The translations under genes and the position numbers were made by a program. Of a DNA stretch of 18,133 nt, positions 1 through 8,329 are shown piece by piece. The notes under the pieces are model-generated. The model ran no database searches. It worked only from the letters and a program-made list of their open reading frames with translations, and was not told the origin of the DNA. The stretch is from positions 1-18,133 of the forward strand of contig CAYNRB010000045.1 in the NCBI GenBank assembly GCA_964399475.1, read 5' to 3'. Origin of the DNA: QPIN01 sp964399475. Its GTDB lineage: Bacteria; Pseudomonadota; Gammaproteobacteria; Methylococcales; Methylomonadaceae. The first letter of the stretch is position 1; the number at the start of each line of letters is the position of its first letter.

Positions 1-46
1 TTACCCACTTCCAGAGTGACTGCGATTAAGCTAAACAATAGATACT

Positions 47-125
47 TGTAGCCTTGATGTAGCGTAGCGGAATCAAGGAATTGCTGTAAAAAACCTTGAT
101 TCCACTTCGTTTCATCAAGGCTACA
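47..125. repeat. REPIN-like palindromic element (family 1, copy A)
   Basis: Two 32-nt arms (47-78 and 94-125) are inverted copies of each other with 4 mismatches, separated by 15 nt. Each arm can also fold alone through the stem CCTTGAT/ATCAAGG (52-58 with 72-78; 94-100 with 114-120). Two inverted hairpin units make the REPIN layout seen in many gammaproteobacteria. It sits just past the cysS stop codon. A related copy is at 14894-14975. There is no T tract, so terminator function is only possible. Confidence 0.75.
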
Positions 126-140
126 AAAACAAACCTGGCT

Positions 141-1559
141 TTAGTTTTTCCGTCGCCAAGTTGTATTTCCATCGGGTACATCTTCTAGAATAATACCTTG
201 TTGACTTAAGTCTTCTCGAATTTTATCGGCTTCTGCCCAATTTTTTTCTGCTTTGGCTTTAAGTCTTTCTTGAATTTTCGACTCTATTTGTTTTTCCTGT
301 GTTGCTTCATATTGTGTAGCACTCGACTCTCCCTTAAGAGAAGCAGACACATTTTTCAAAAAACTTTCAGGTTCCTGCTGCAAAATTCCCAGCACACCAG
401 CTAATTTTTTTAATGTTGCTGCTAATATCCCTGCCTTTTCTTTATTATCGGCTTTAGATTTATTTAATTCCCTAGCGATGTCAAACAACACCGCCATTGC
501 AATTGGAGTATTAAAATCATCATTCATAGCTTCATCAAAACGATTTTTAAATTCTGACTCACAAGAGTCAATATTTATCTCTACATTGACTAGTGCCATA
601 TACAACCGAGTTATTGCTGTACCAGCATCGTCCAGTTGTTTATCTGAATAATTTAAAGGACTACGATAATGGCTAGTGAGGATAAAAAAGCGGATTACTT
701 CTGGTCTATATTTTTTCAATACTTCTCTTACCGTAAAAAAATTGCCTAATGATTTAGACATTTTTTCTTCATCGACTCTAACGAAACCGTTATGCATCCA
801 TAAATTTACAAATTTTTCTCCAGTAGCGCCTTCAGATTGGGCTATTTCATTTTCATGATGCGGAAATTGCAGATCCATCCCTCCGCCATGAATATCAAAA
901 TGATTGCCTAAACAGCTAGTGGACATTGCAGAACATTCTATATGCCATCCAGGCCGGCCTTTTCCCCAAGGCGAATTCCAGGCAGGTTCTTCTGGTTTTG
1001 CCATTTTCCATAAAACAAAATCCAGAGGATCTTTTTTTGCCGTATCAATACCGACTCTTTCTCCTGCCTGAAGGTCTTCTATGTTTTTGCCTGACAGCTT
1101 GCCATAACCTGGAAATTTAGATACCGAATAAAAAACATCACCATTAGTGCCTATATAAGCCAAGTCTTTTTCTATCAAAGTTTCAATCATGGTGATAATT
1201 TCAGCCATTGATTGAGTGGCTTTTGGCTCTATATCAGGAGCTAAAACGGATAATGCACGTTCATCTTCATGCATGGCTTCTATAAAACGTTCGGTTAAGG
1301 CAAGATAATCTTCATCTTTCTCATTGGCACGTTGAATGATTTTATCGTCTATATCAGTAACATTTCTTACATAGGTTAAATCATAGCCTGAATATCTAAA
1401 ATAGCGGGCTACTATATCAAACACCACCATCACTCTAGCATGTCCAATATGACAATAATCATAGACTGTCATACCACAGACATAGAGACCCACTTTGCCT
1501 TCTATTCGCGGTTTAAATATTTCTTTGCTACGGGTTAAGGTGTTATAAATTTTTAGCAT
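141..1559 (-). CDS. cysS: Cysteinyl-tRNA synthetase
   Basis: This cytoplasmic class I aminoacyl-tRNA synthetase joins cysteine to tRNA-Cys using ATP. The 472 residues span the usual family length. The HIGH motif is at residues 37-40 and KMSKS at 266-270. The four zinc ligands that select cysteine sit at Cys28, Cys209, His234 and Glu238, the same numbers as in the E. coli enzyme. The GWHIECS motif surrounds Cys209, and a C-terminal helical and anticodon-binding part follows. The ATG start gives the expected MLKIYNTLT opening; the upstream GTGAGAG is only a weak ribosome site. The gene is divergent from the cyclophilin and lpxH genes, as in E. coli, where cysS also lies next to ppiB and lpxH. 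Nothing looks broken. Confidence 0.98.
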   Translation of the reverse strand: MLKIYNTLTRSKEIFKPRIEGKVGLYVCGMTVYDYCHIGHARVMVVFDIVARYFRYSGYDLTYVRNVTDIDDKIIQRANEKDEDYLALTERFIEAMHEDERALSVLAPDIEPKATQSMAEIITMIETLIEKDLAYIGTNGDVFYSVSKFPGYGKLSGKNIEDLQAGERVGIDTAKKDPLDFVLWKMAKPEEPAWNSPWGKGRPGWHIECSAMSTSCLGNHFDIHGGGMDLQFPHHENEIAQSEGATGEKFVNLWMHNGFVRVDEEKMSKSLGNFFTVREVLKKYRPEVIRFFILTSHYRSPLNYSDKQLDDAGTAITRLYMALVNVEINIDSCESEFKNRFDEAMNDDFNTPIAMAVLFDIARELNKSKADNKEKAGILAATLKKLAGVLGILQQEPESFLKNVSASLKGESSATQYEATQEKQIESKIQERLKAKAEKNWAEADKIREDLSQQGIILEDVPDGNTTWRRKN

Positions 1560-1687
1560 CTCTCACTATAATTTGTTATTAATTTCAAAAATACGGTAAA
1601 AACTCTCCAATTTACCAAAATTAGGGCTTCTCTTTCAAGAAAAAAACGCATAGAATTTATTATTTGCATCTACTTTACAGGAAAATC

Positions 1688-2269
1688 ATGCGTAAAACAC
1701 TTCTTACCCTGATGCTAATCTTAGCCACAACCCTTTCATTCGCAACGGAAAACAAAATGTCAGAAGCACAAACCAAAGTAAAAATAAGCACCTCACTGGG
1801 TGAATTCACTATTCAACTAAATGCCGAAAAGGCGCCTATTTCAGCTGAAAACTTTATAACTTATGTTAAAGAAGGGTTTTATGATGGAACTATTTTTCAT
1901 CGAATCATTCCTGGCTTTATGGCTCAAGGTGGTGGTTTTGATGCCGACTTTAACCAAAAAGAAGTTCACGCCTCAATCAAAAATGAAGCTGATAACGGCT
2001 TAAAAAACAAACGTGGCACCTTAGCCATGGCTCGCACCGCTGATCCAGATTCTGCAACGGCACAATTTTTCATCAATTATAAAGATAATTCATTTCTTGA
2101 CCATACCAGCCCAACACCTAATGGCTGGGGTTACGCTGTATTTGCAGAAGTAATTGATGGAATGGATACCCTAGATGCCATGGCAGAAGTTTCAACTGGA
2201 AACCAAGGTGGACACCAAGATGTACCCAAAGTTGATATCGTGATTAATAAGGCTGAAATTGTAGAATAA
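1688..2269 (+). CDS. Cyclophilin-type peptidyl-prolyl isomerase with signal peptide
   Basis: This enzyme catalyses cis/trans isomerisation of proline peptide bonds during protein folding. From the ATG at 1688 it has 193 residues. AGGA at 1679-1682 is a good ribosome site for this start; an in-frame TTG at 1664 has no such support. Residues 1-19 (MRKTLLTLMLILATTLSFA) form a clear signal peptide, so the product is probably periplasmic. The cyclophilin core shows the active-site block FHRIIPGFMAQGGG, followed by AMAR and QFFIN. Its place between cysS and lpxH matches E. coli ppiB, yet PpiB is cytoplasmic while this one looks exported like PpiA, so I give no symbol. A second in-frame ATG at 1757, after GGAAAA, could give a form without the signal peptide. 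Confidence 0.93.
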   Translation: MRKTLLTLMLILATTLSFATENKMSEAQTKVKISTSLGEFTIQLNAEKAPISAENFITYVKEGFYDGTIFHRIIPGFMAQGGGFDADFNQKEVHASIKNEADNGLKNKRGTLAMARTADPDSATAQFFINYKDNSFLDHTSPTPNGWGYAVFAEVIDGMDTLDAMAEVSTGNQGGHQDVPKVDIVINKAEIVE

Positions 2270-2352
2270 ATCAACAATACGAGAGTATCGATATTTGTGC
2301 TGACTAAATACTGCTTAATTAAATAATAATTTAACAAGCAGCACCTTATAAA

Positions 2353-2401
2353 TGTTGGGTTACGTTATCGCGCTTCGCTTGATAAGCTAACCCAACCTAC
2401 A
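2353..2401. repeat. Palindromic TTGGGTTA repeat (family 2, copy B)
   Basis: The outer stem TTGGGTTA/TAACCCAA is followed by an inner stem TTATC/GATAA around a GC-rich loop. The element is 49 nt, running from TGTTGGG to CCTACA. Three more copies lie at 3431, 3501 and 10388. It sits 83 nt after the cyclophilin stop codon, so it may cap that transcript. Confidence 0.8.
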
Positions 2402-2477
2402 GCCTAAGCATGGTTTGTTAATTATTTATCCATTAAGTAAGCACTGACTGATTAAATTGAAGTGTATCCTTAGAATA

Positions 2478-2503
2478 GATGCGCTTCGCTCATCAGCACA
2501 TCC
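2478..2503. repeat. Possible half-element of a third palindromic repeat family
   Basis: GATGCGCTTCGCTCATC (2478-2494) can form a small hairpin with GATG/CATC ends. It shares the GCGCTTCGCT core with the loop of copy B. No matching second arm is intact in this window, so it may be a worn copy or chance. Confidence 0.3.
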
Positions 2504-2566
2504 GATGACAACCCACCAAATTTAATAACTAGCTGCTCCCCCTTTAAACCCTATCCCTACAAAGAA

Positions 2567-3292
2567 TTGAAACCACAAATCATCTTTATATCAGATCTGC
2601 ATATTGCTTTGGAAAAACCGGATATTACCCAGCGCTTTCTGTTATTTCTTAAAAATCAGACTGGAAAAGACAATATAATTTATATCCTTGGCGATTTATT
2701 TGATGTCTGGGTAGGCGATGATGACAATACCTATCCTATTAAAAAAATTAAAGCCCACCTCAAACAACTGACTGATGCAGGTAGCCAGGTATTTTTTCAA
2801 CAAGGAAACAGAGACTTTCTAATTGACCAGCAATTTTGTAAAGAAACAGGCATTACCTTACTGGATGATTATGAGGTCATCGAATTAAACGGCATCAATA
2901 CGTTGTTAACTCATGGCGACTTATTATGCTCTGATGACCTGCCCTATCAGGCATTTCGAAAAAAATCACATGCCGACCAATGGAAACAAAACGTATTATC
3001 TAAACCCTTAATTGTTCGCTTACTAGTTGCACGCTGGTATCGTTTTCGCAGTCATTTTCATAAGCGCAACAAAACCCAGGAAATCATGGATGTGAATCAA
3101 CAAACTGTGCTTGATATCATGCAAGAAAAGCATTGTTATCGACTCATTCACGGTCATACACATCGCCCGGCCATTCATGATTTTGAAATCAATGGAAAAC
3201 CTGCCCAACGTTTTGTTCTAGCAGAATGGAAAAAAGATTCCGCTCAAATTTTACGCTGGGATTCCAACGGTTATCAAATTGAAAACATTTAA
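2567..3292 (+). CDS. lpxH: UDP-2,3-diacylglucosamine diphosphatase
   Basis: LpxH hydrolyses UDP-2,3-diacylglucosamine to lipid X and UMP, the fourth step of lipid A synthesis, at the inner face of the cytoplasmic membrane. The 241 residues form a calcineurin-like metallophosphoesterase fold with all metal-site blocks: DLH (Asp10, His12), GDLFDVWVGDD (Asp43), GNRDF (Asn81), THGDLLC (His116) and HGHTHRP (His195, His197). The start is a TTG at 2567; no ATG lies close upstream in frame, and the family start MxxxFISDLH fits. The ribosome site is weak (AAAGAA directly upstream). About 300 nt with repeats separate it from the cyclophilin gene, so tight co-transcription is not assured. The E. coli order ppiB-lpxH next to a divergent cysS is the same. 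Confidence 0.96.
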   Translation: MKPQIIFISDLHIALEKPDITQRFLLFLKNQTGKDNIIYILGDLFDVWVGDDDNTYPIKKIKAHLKQLTDAGSQVFFQQGNRDFLIDQQFCKETGITLLDDYEVIELNGINTLLTHGDLLCSDDLPYQAFRKKSHADQWKQNVLSKPLIVRLLVARWYRFRSHFHKRNKTQEIMDVNQQTVLDIMQEKHCYRLIHGHTHRPAIHDFEINGKPAQRFVLAEWKKDSAQILRWDSNGYQIENI

Positions 3293-3430
3293 AAGTGAAT
3301 TCAATAGCTCAGACTAATAAACCACGCACTTTAGCCCTTGTTCGTTTGTATAACAGCAGCTACTTAACAAGACGCAACCCTAACACTATTTACTTAAGAA
3401 ATAATATCTTAATAACAACATCTTAAAAAA

Positions 3431-3479
3431 TGTAGGTTGGGTTAGATTTTTTAGCGTAGCGAAAAAACGTAACCCAACA
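3431..3479. repeat. Palindromic TTGGGTTA repeat (family 2, copy C)
   Basis: The outer stem TTGGGTTA/TAACCCAA is followed by an inner TTTTTT/AAAAAA stem. It is inverted relative to copies B, D and E. Its reverse complement differs from copy E (10388-10435) at only about 3 of 48 positions. Confidence 0.8.
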
Positions 3480-3500
3480 ACGCATTGATAAATGGGGAGG

Positions 3501-3548
3501 TGTTGGGTTGCGTTATCGCGCTTTACTTGATAAGCCAACCCAACCTTC
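3501..3548. repeat. Palindromic TTGGGTTG repeat (family 2, copy D)
   Basis: The outer arms are TTGGGTTG and CCAACCCAA and the inner stem is TTATC/GATAA. The loop type matches copy B rather than C or E. It lies 21 nt after copy C in opposite orientation, making a REPIN-like doublet. Confidence 0.8.
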
Positions 3549-3623
3549 TGACTCTAGGTTATTGTTTTAAATATCTTAATTATTAATAAAGAAGCACTAG
3601 ATGCAATTCCCATTACTACTCAA

Positions 3624-6086
3624 TTAAACTCTATGCGATTCAGCCGCCTCTAATCTGGATTGTAATTCAGGCAATATAGACGATAGCTCAACAACGTCTT
3701 TAGCTGTCAAGCGCAATAAAGTAACATAAGTGTTTGCCCTAACCGTTGCCGAACGCCTATCTTCTTTCAGCAAAGCATGTTCGCCTACAAAATCTCCTTC
3801 ATATAAATCAGCCACATGCTCATTCACGCCTTTTTCATTCTTCTTGTAAATTCTCAGCTTCCCACTAACAATAATGTAAAGAGTAGAACCTTTTTCATCT
3901 TCTCTAAAAAGAGTATCACCGGTTAATAAATTAACATACCTGGCTTTTTCTGAAAGCTGCTTTAGATGTTCAGCTGGTAACCCTGAAAACAATGGAACCT
4001 TGTTAACCCAACCATCTCGTCTATTTAATTGCAAAACCCCCTTCATTTTTGGCAGTTCCTTGAGTGCAATATTTAAACAACTTTCTAATTTATTGAAGAC
4101 TTTCGCGGTTATTTTATTAGCTTCATAATCTTTATGCACCAATTTAAGTGAATACAATAATGCCACGCGTTGAAACAGAAAATATTCAAACTGATCATAA
4201 AATTCAGGATACATTTCTTTAAATTCGTCCAGCCTTAATTTCCTACGCTCCAAACGACTCTGATATTTATCCTTAATGCCTTTTAACCTGTCATACTCTA
4301 ACAAACTTTTATTTTCATTAATGACTTTTAAGGCTTCGTTAGTCATTAAAATGCCAGCAATATCATGCTGGATTCTATTTGAAAAACGGTTTTCCTGATA
4401 ATCTACTAAAAAACCTTGTGCCCAGTTATGTTCACCTAAAAATCGAAAAATAAACAACTCGAATCGTACAAGAATATTGTTTTTATATTCATCTGTATTA
4501 TGGGGCAGGACTTCTCCTTCCTTATCCTTATTGTTGTTGATGGATTGTAAGTTTCCTCCATCTCTTTTCAAGACATCTTTAAAAGACAAATAAGTATAAT
4601 AATTAATCACCCCAATTTCGTGCAAATAGTCCAGCTTGTTCATTTCTGCCTGCAAAACACTATTCTGTATTTGATCTATACGCTGATCAACTGTCAAATA
4701 TGGACTAGCATCTTTGATATCTCGCTCAAACGCGCCTTCCACGGAATGCTGTAAGGTAGTATTCAACAATTGCATTTCAGAAAAGTCATGTAATATATCA
4801 TCTACGGAATGCTTGATTTTGCTCATGTTTTGCTGAAATTCCGCCCATTCATTCGTAGTTAAACGATCAATTTTTAACCAATGAATTAAATGCCCTACTG
4901 TAGTTGCATTAACCAGCAAACTGAATAATACGACACCTACCGTTAAATCAATCAGTAATTGTTTATCGGCCAAAGTATCAGGAATAGATAAAACGATAGC
5001 AATTGCCAAGCCTCCTTTTAAACCACCCCACCACATAATGTGGCGTTCTCCAAAGCTGACAGCTGGCAATTTAAAGCAACGAGTAGTTAGCGGAACAAAA
5101 AAATACACCACAATAGCCCTTGAAAGGGTAACCGCAACAACAACAAATAATATAGATTGCCACATTTCAAGCAAATTATTGACATCTGCTGACAAGCCAA
5201 TCATCATAAAAAGCAGGGAATTACAAATTAACACAAAAACTTCCCAGGTATTATGTACAGCATGCGAAGTTTCATGGGAAAGCCGCATCAAACCAGCAAT
5301 ATTAAGGCAAATAGCTGCGGTTAACACCGCCATAACCCCTGATACATGCAAACTATGCTCAGCAACAATAAAACTGAAATAGGCTATACACAATGAAAGA
5401 GTAATAGGAACACTGTTATCTCCATGATAAAAACGAACCATAAATTCACTCATTATCAAACCAATAACCAGACCCACCAGAATTCCTCCTAAAAAGACTC
5501 TTAAAAACTCAGGAATAATGGGTAAAATATCATCCGTTGAAAAGGAGTTTGTTAAAACAAAGCCCAGAAGAATATTAAATAAAACGATGGCGGTCGCATC
5601 ATTGAATAGTGATTCGCCCTCAACCAGAATCATCAGTCTTTTTGGAACACCTAATTCTTTAAATAAAGCGACAACCGCTACAGGATCCGTGGCTGAAATT
5701 AAAGCACCGAACAATAATGCAACGATCAAATTGACATCCAGCGAATAGGACACGCTCAATCCCACCAGAATCATGGACACTGTGATACCCGGTATAGCTA
5801 ATACCATGACTGGAACTATATTTTTAAGCAAAGTTCTTGCATCCAGACACAGAGCGGACTCAAAAATTAAAGCGGGTAGAAACACAAACAACACCAAGTC
5901 ATTCGTCAAATGAAAATTGCTAATTGCAAAATCTGGTGGTAAGAGTGGTGTAGAAAAATTAATAGCAATCCCTAATATAACTAATAAAACAGTATAAGGA
6001 AGAGGAACATGTCGGCATAGACTGTCGACAATCATCGCTAAAAAAAGCAAAACAAATGTGATCAGGAGTATCTCGGAAAGTGGCAT
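3624..6086 (-). CDS. CPA1-family Na+/H+ antiporter with C-terminal cyclic-nucleotide-binding domain
   Basis: This inner-membrane protein likely exchanges Na+ (or K+) for H+ for pH and salt balance. The first ~410 of 820 residues carry about 12-13 membrane segments with CPA1 signatures: SATDPVAVVALFKELGVP (Asp134) and EGESLFNDATAIV (Asn162-Asp163). A cytosolic helical region spans about 410-690. A CAP/PKA-type cyclic-nucleotide-binding domain covers about 697-810. Its phosphate-binding cassette, GDFVGEHALL with RRSATVRA at 764-784, keeps the conserved Glu769 and an Arg, so nucleotide binding is plausible. The layout resembles NhaP/SOS1-type exchangers. AAGGGGAT upstream of the ATG is a good ribosome site. 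It is monocistronic by context, convergent with lpxH and divergent from xoxF. Ion choice and ligand (cAMP or another nucleotide) cannot be told from sequence. Confidence 0.92.
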   Translation of the reverse strand: MPLSEILLITFVLLFLAMIVDSLCRHVPLPYTVLLVILGIAINFSTPLLPPDFAISNFHLTNDLVLFVFLPALIFESALCLDARTLLKNIVPVMVLAIPGITVSMILVGLSVSYSLDVNLIVALLFGALISATDPVAVVALFKELGVPKRLMILVEGESLFNDATAIVLFNILLGFVLTNSFSTDDILPIIPEFLRVFLGGILVGLVIGLIMSEFMVRFYHGDNSVPITLSLCIAYFSFIVAEHSLHVSGVMAVLTAAICLNIAGLMRLSHETSHAVHNTWEVFVLICNSLLFMMIGLSADVNNLLEMWQSILFVVVAVTLSRAIVVYFFVPLTTRCFKLPAVSFGERHIMWWGGLKGGLAIAIVLSIPDTLADKQLLIDLTVGVVLFSLLVNATTVGHLIHWLKIDRLTTNEWAEFQQNMSKIKHSVDDILHDFSEMQLLNTTLQHSVEGAFERDIKDASPYLTVDQRIDQIQNSVLQAEMNKLDYLHEIGVINYYTYLSFKDVLKRDGGNLQSINNNKDKEGEVLPHNTDEYKNNILVRFELFIFRFLGEHNWAQGFLVDYQENRFSNRIQHDIAGILMTNEALKVINENKSLLEYDRLKGIKDKYQSRLERRKLRLDEFKEMYPEFYDQFEYFLFQRVALLYSLKLVHKDYEANKITAKVFNKLESCLNIALKELPKMKGVLQLNRRDGWVNKVPLFSGLPAEHLKQLSEKARYVNLLTGDTLFREDEKGSTLYIIVSGKLRIYKKNEKGVNEHVADLYEGDFVGEHALLKEDRRSATVRANTYVTLLRLTAKDVVELSSILPELQSRLEAAESHRV

Positions 6087-6442
6087 GGCAAAAATCCCCT
6101 TTTAAAAGTATTATTTTTTTACTGGATCATAATTAAACATCAATATTTTTCTTTTCATTAAAAACCCTAACATAAAAGCAAAGAATATTTTAATATCAAA
6201 TATTTATATTTTATTTTCAAAGCATATTAAAACTAAACAGTTAAGTAATTTATAACACAAACCGCTTTTGCTGTTGACATTTAATCAAAAATCATTCAGT
6301 TTACATAGCTGGTGTGGCTATTTCAGTTAAATTCTTCTTAACCATAAAAAGAACAAAAAAGAAAGCCATCCTTAACTAATATTAGTCTTAAATTACACAA
6401 CCGTACTCTGTTAAGCTAAACGGAGTAACTTGGAGGAAACAT
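6087..6442 (+). promoter_or_regulatory. xoxF / antiporter divergent intergenic region
   Basis: These 356 nt are very AT-rich and must carry promoters for both divergent genes. A TTGACA hexamer lies at 6274-6279, but the best downstream -10-like string (TACATA, 6302-6307) is 22 nt away, so I do not call a promoter. A perfect 12-nt palindrome ACTAATATTAGT (6375-6386) lies 57 nt before the xoxF ATG and could be an operator. The xoxF ribosome site GGAGG is at 6432-6436. I see no riboswitch. Confidence 0.5.
6432..6436 (+). promoter_or_regulatory. Strong ribosome-binding site of xoxF
   Basis: GGAGG lies 6 nt before the ATG at 6443. It is the strongest Shine-Dalgarno match in the window and fits a highly expressed methanol dehydrogenase. 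Confidence 0.85.
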
Positions 6443-8299
6443 ATGAAGAAGCCCTTAAAGAGCCTGCTGCTTGTTTCAGCTGTCGCTGCCCTGCTTTCTG
6501 CACCAACAATAACTACTGCTAACAGTGGTGTTGAAAGTCTCACCCAAAACCCTGCTAACTGGGCCACTTGGGGTGGTAATTACGCAGGAACTCGTTACAG
6601 CAAGCTGAATCAGATCAACACAAATAACGTAAAAACCTTGCAGCCTGCTTGGTCTTTTTCTACCGGTGTACTACGTGGACACGAAGGTGGACCCTTAGTT
6701 ATAAATGACGTTATCTATATACATACACCCTTTCCCAATACTGTCTATGCATTGGATCAGGCAACACAATCTGTAATCTGGGAATACACGCCTACACAGG
6801 ACGCGGATGTCACTATCCCGGTTATGTGTTGTGATACAGTAAACCGTGGTCTTGCCTATGGTGATGGAAAGATTTTCTTACAACAAGCTGATACTGTACT
6901 AACCGCATTAGATGCTAAAACAGGTAAACGAATCTGGAGTGTACAAAATGGTGATCCAAAATTAGGCATGACTAACACTCAAGCACCTATAGTCGTTAAA
7001 GACAAAGTTATCACCGGTATATCTGGTGGTGAATTTGGTGTTCGTGGTTTCCTTGCAGCTTATGACATTAATTCTGGTCAGTTAGCATGGAAAGGTTACA
7101 GTATGGGGCCAGACAGCGATATGTTAATCGACCCTAACAAGACCACTACTTGGGAAAATGGTAAAGTCACTAAAGTAGGCAAAAATTCCAGCTTAAAAAC
7201 TTGGGAAGGCGATCAGTGGAAAATTGGTGGTGGAACAACCTGGGGCTGGTTCAGCTATGATTCCACTTTAAATTTAATTTATTACGGATCCGGCAACCCA
7301 TCTACATGGAATCCTGTTCAACGTCCTGGTGACAACAAATGGTCTATGTCTTTATGGGCTAGAGATGCTGACACAGGTGAAGTTAAATGGGTTTACCAGA
7401 TGACTCCACATGATGAGTGGGATTTTGATGGCATCAATGAAGTGCCTTTAGTAGATCAAAAAATCAAGGGGAAAATGCGTAAAACATTGGTGCATTTTGA
7501 TCGTAATGGTTTTGGCTATACCTTAGATCGAGTAACAGGCGAACTATTAGTTGCTGAAAAATTTGATAAATCAGTAAACTGGGCAACTCATGTTGATATG
7601 TATACTGGTCGTCCCCAAGTTGTTTCTAAATACAGTACGGAACAAAATGGTGAAGATGAGAACACAGTTGGTGTTTGTCCTGCTGCATTAGGCTCTAAAA
7701 ACCAACAACCTGTTTCTTACTCTCCACAAACCGGTTATTTCTACATTTCAGGCAACCACTTATGCATGGACTATGAACCTTTTGAAGTTTCATATACCGC
7801 GGGTCAACCTTATGTAGGTGCAACTTTAACAATGAGGCCTGCTGGCGCTGATGTAATGACTGGCAAACCAGATGGAACAACTAATCTGGGTCAGTTTACT
7901 GCATGGGATGCTACAACAGGTAAAATCATCTGGTCTAACAAAGAAACATTCTCTGTCTGGTCCGGCTCTCTTGCAACGGCTGGCGGTGTGGTTTTCTACG
8001 GTACATTAGAAGGCTACTTGAAAGCTGTCGATGCTAAAACAGGTAAAGAATTATATAAATTCAAAACACCTTCAGGCATCATCGGAAACGTCAACACTTG
8101 GTCTTATAAAGGCAAACAATACGTTGGCGTACTTTCAGGTATTGGTGGCTGGGCTGGTATTGGTATCGCAGCCGGTCTTGATGATGGTACTTCTGCATCT
8201 GATACTGGAGGTTTAGGTGCTGTAGGCGCATACAGAAGCTTAAGTGCTTTCACTAAATTAGGCGGTACATTTACTGTATTCGCATTACCTAATAACTAA
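6443..8299 (+). CDS. xoxF: XoxF-type lanthanide-dependent methanol dehydrogenase
   Basis: This periplasmic PQQ enzyme oxidises methanol, passing electrons to a c-type cytochrome. The 618 residues begin with a signal peptide, probably cut after TITTA (residue 26). Mature-type landmarks are NWATWGG near 40, the adjacent Cys129-Cys130 disulfide ring (VMCCD), metal and PQQ ligands Glu197 (GGEFG) and Asn285 (GSGNPSTWN), and DEWDFDG with Asp327 and Asp329. The second aspartate, Asp329, is the residue that separates lanthanide XoxF from calcium MxaF, which has Ala there. Beta-propeller W-type repeats such as WDATTGKIIW follow. GGAGG at 6432-6436 gives a strong start at ATG 6443. An intrinsic terminator follows at 8330. 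No xoxG (cytochrome) or xoxJ gene is adjacent, so partners must be encoded elsewhere. Confidence 0.97.
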   Translation: MKKPLKSLLLVSAVAALLSAPTITTANSGVESLTQNPANWATWGGNYAGTRYSKLNQINTNNVKTLQPAWSFSTGVLRGHEGGPLVINDVIYIHTPFPNTVYALDQATQSVIWEYTPTQDADVTIPVMCCDTVNRGLAYGDGKIFLQQADTVLTALDAKTGKRIWSVQNGDPKLGMTNTQAPIVVKDKVITGISGGEFGVRGFLAAYDINSGQLAWKGYSMGPDSDMLIDPNKTTTWENGKVTKVGKNSSLKTWEGDQWKIGGGTTWGWFSYDSTLNLIYYGSGNPSTWNPVQRPGDNKWSMSLWARDADTGEVKWVYQMTPHDEWDFDGINEVPLVDQKIKGKMRKTLVHFDRNGFGYTLDRVTGELLVAEKFDKSVNWATHVDMYTGRPQVVSKYSTEQNGEDENTVGVCPAALGSKNQQPVSYSPQTGYFYISGNHLCMDYEPFEVSYTAGQPYVGATLTMRPAGADVMTGKPDGTTNLGQFTAWDATTGKIIWSNKETFSVWSGSLATAGGVVFYGTLEGYLKAVDAKTGKELYKFKTPSGIIGNVNTWSYKGKQYVGVLSGIGGWAGIGIAAGLDDGTSASDTGGLGAVGAYRSLSAFTKLGGTFTVFALPNN

Positions 8300-8329
8300 A
8301 GTAATTCTTATACTAGATTAAGCTTTACT

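Larger units (their letters stand above)
3293..3623. other. Convergent intergenic region carrying two palindromes
   Basis: This 331-nt stretch lies between the stops of lpxH and the convergent antiporter gene. It holds two family-2 palindromes in opposite orientation (3431-3479 and 3501-3548). I see no open reading frame of note and no classic T-tract terminator; the palindromes may end transcription from both sides. Confidence 0.6.

Noticed and set aside
1..51. Tail of a plus-strand gene, or a small minus-strand gene ending at position 1
   Set aside because: The plus frame has only 16 codons with no recognisable family, and the minus frame has a stop after 10 codons.
1567..1572. TATAAT on the plus strand as the cyclophilin promoter
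   Set aside because: There is no -35 at proper spacing, and it lies about 116 nt before the start in an AT-rich gap; likely chance.
3431..3548. CRISPR array
   Set aside because: There are only two palindromic units of different subtype in opposite orientation, with a single short spacer and no cas genes in the window.
6274..6307. Sigma-70 promoter TTGACA...TACATA upstream of xoxF
   Set aside because: The spacer is 22 nt, too long; the -35 hexamer alone is not enough.
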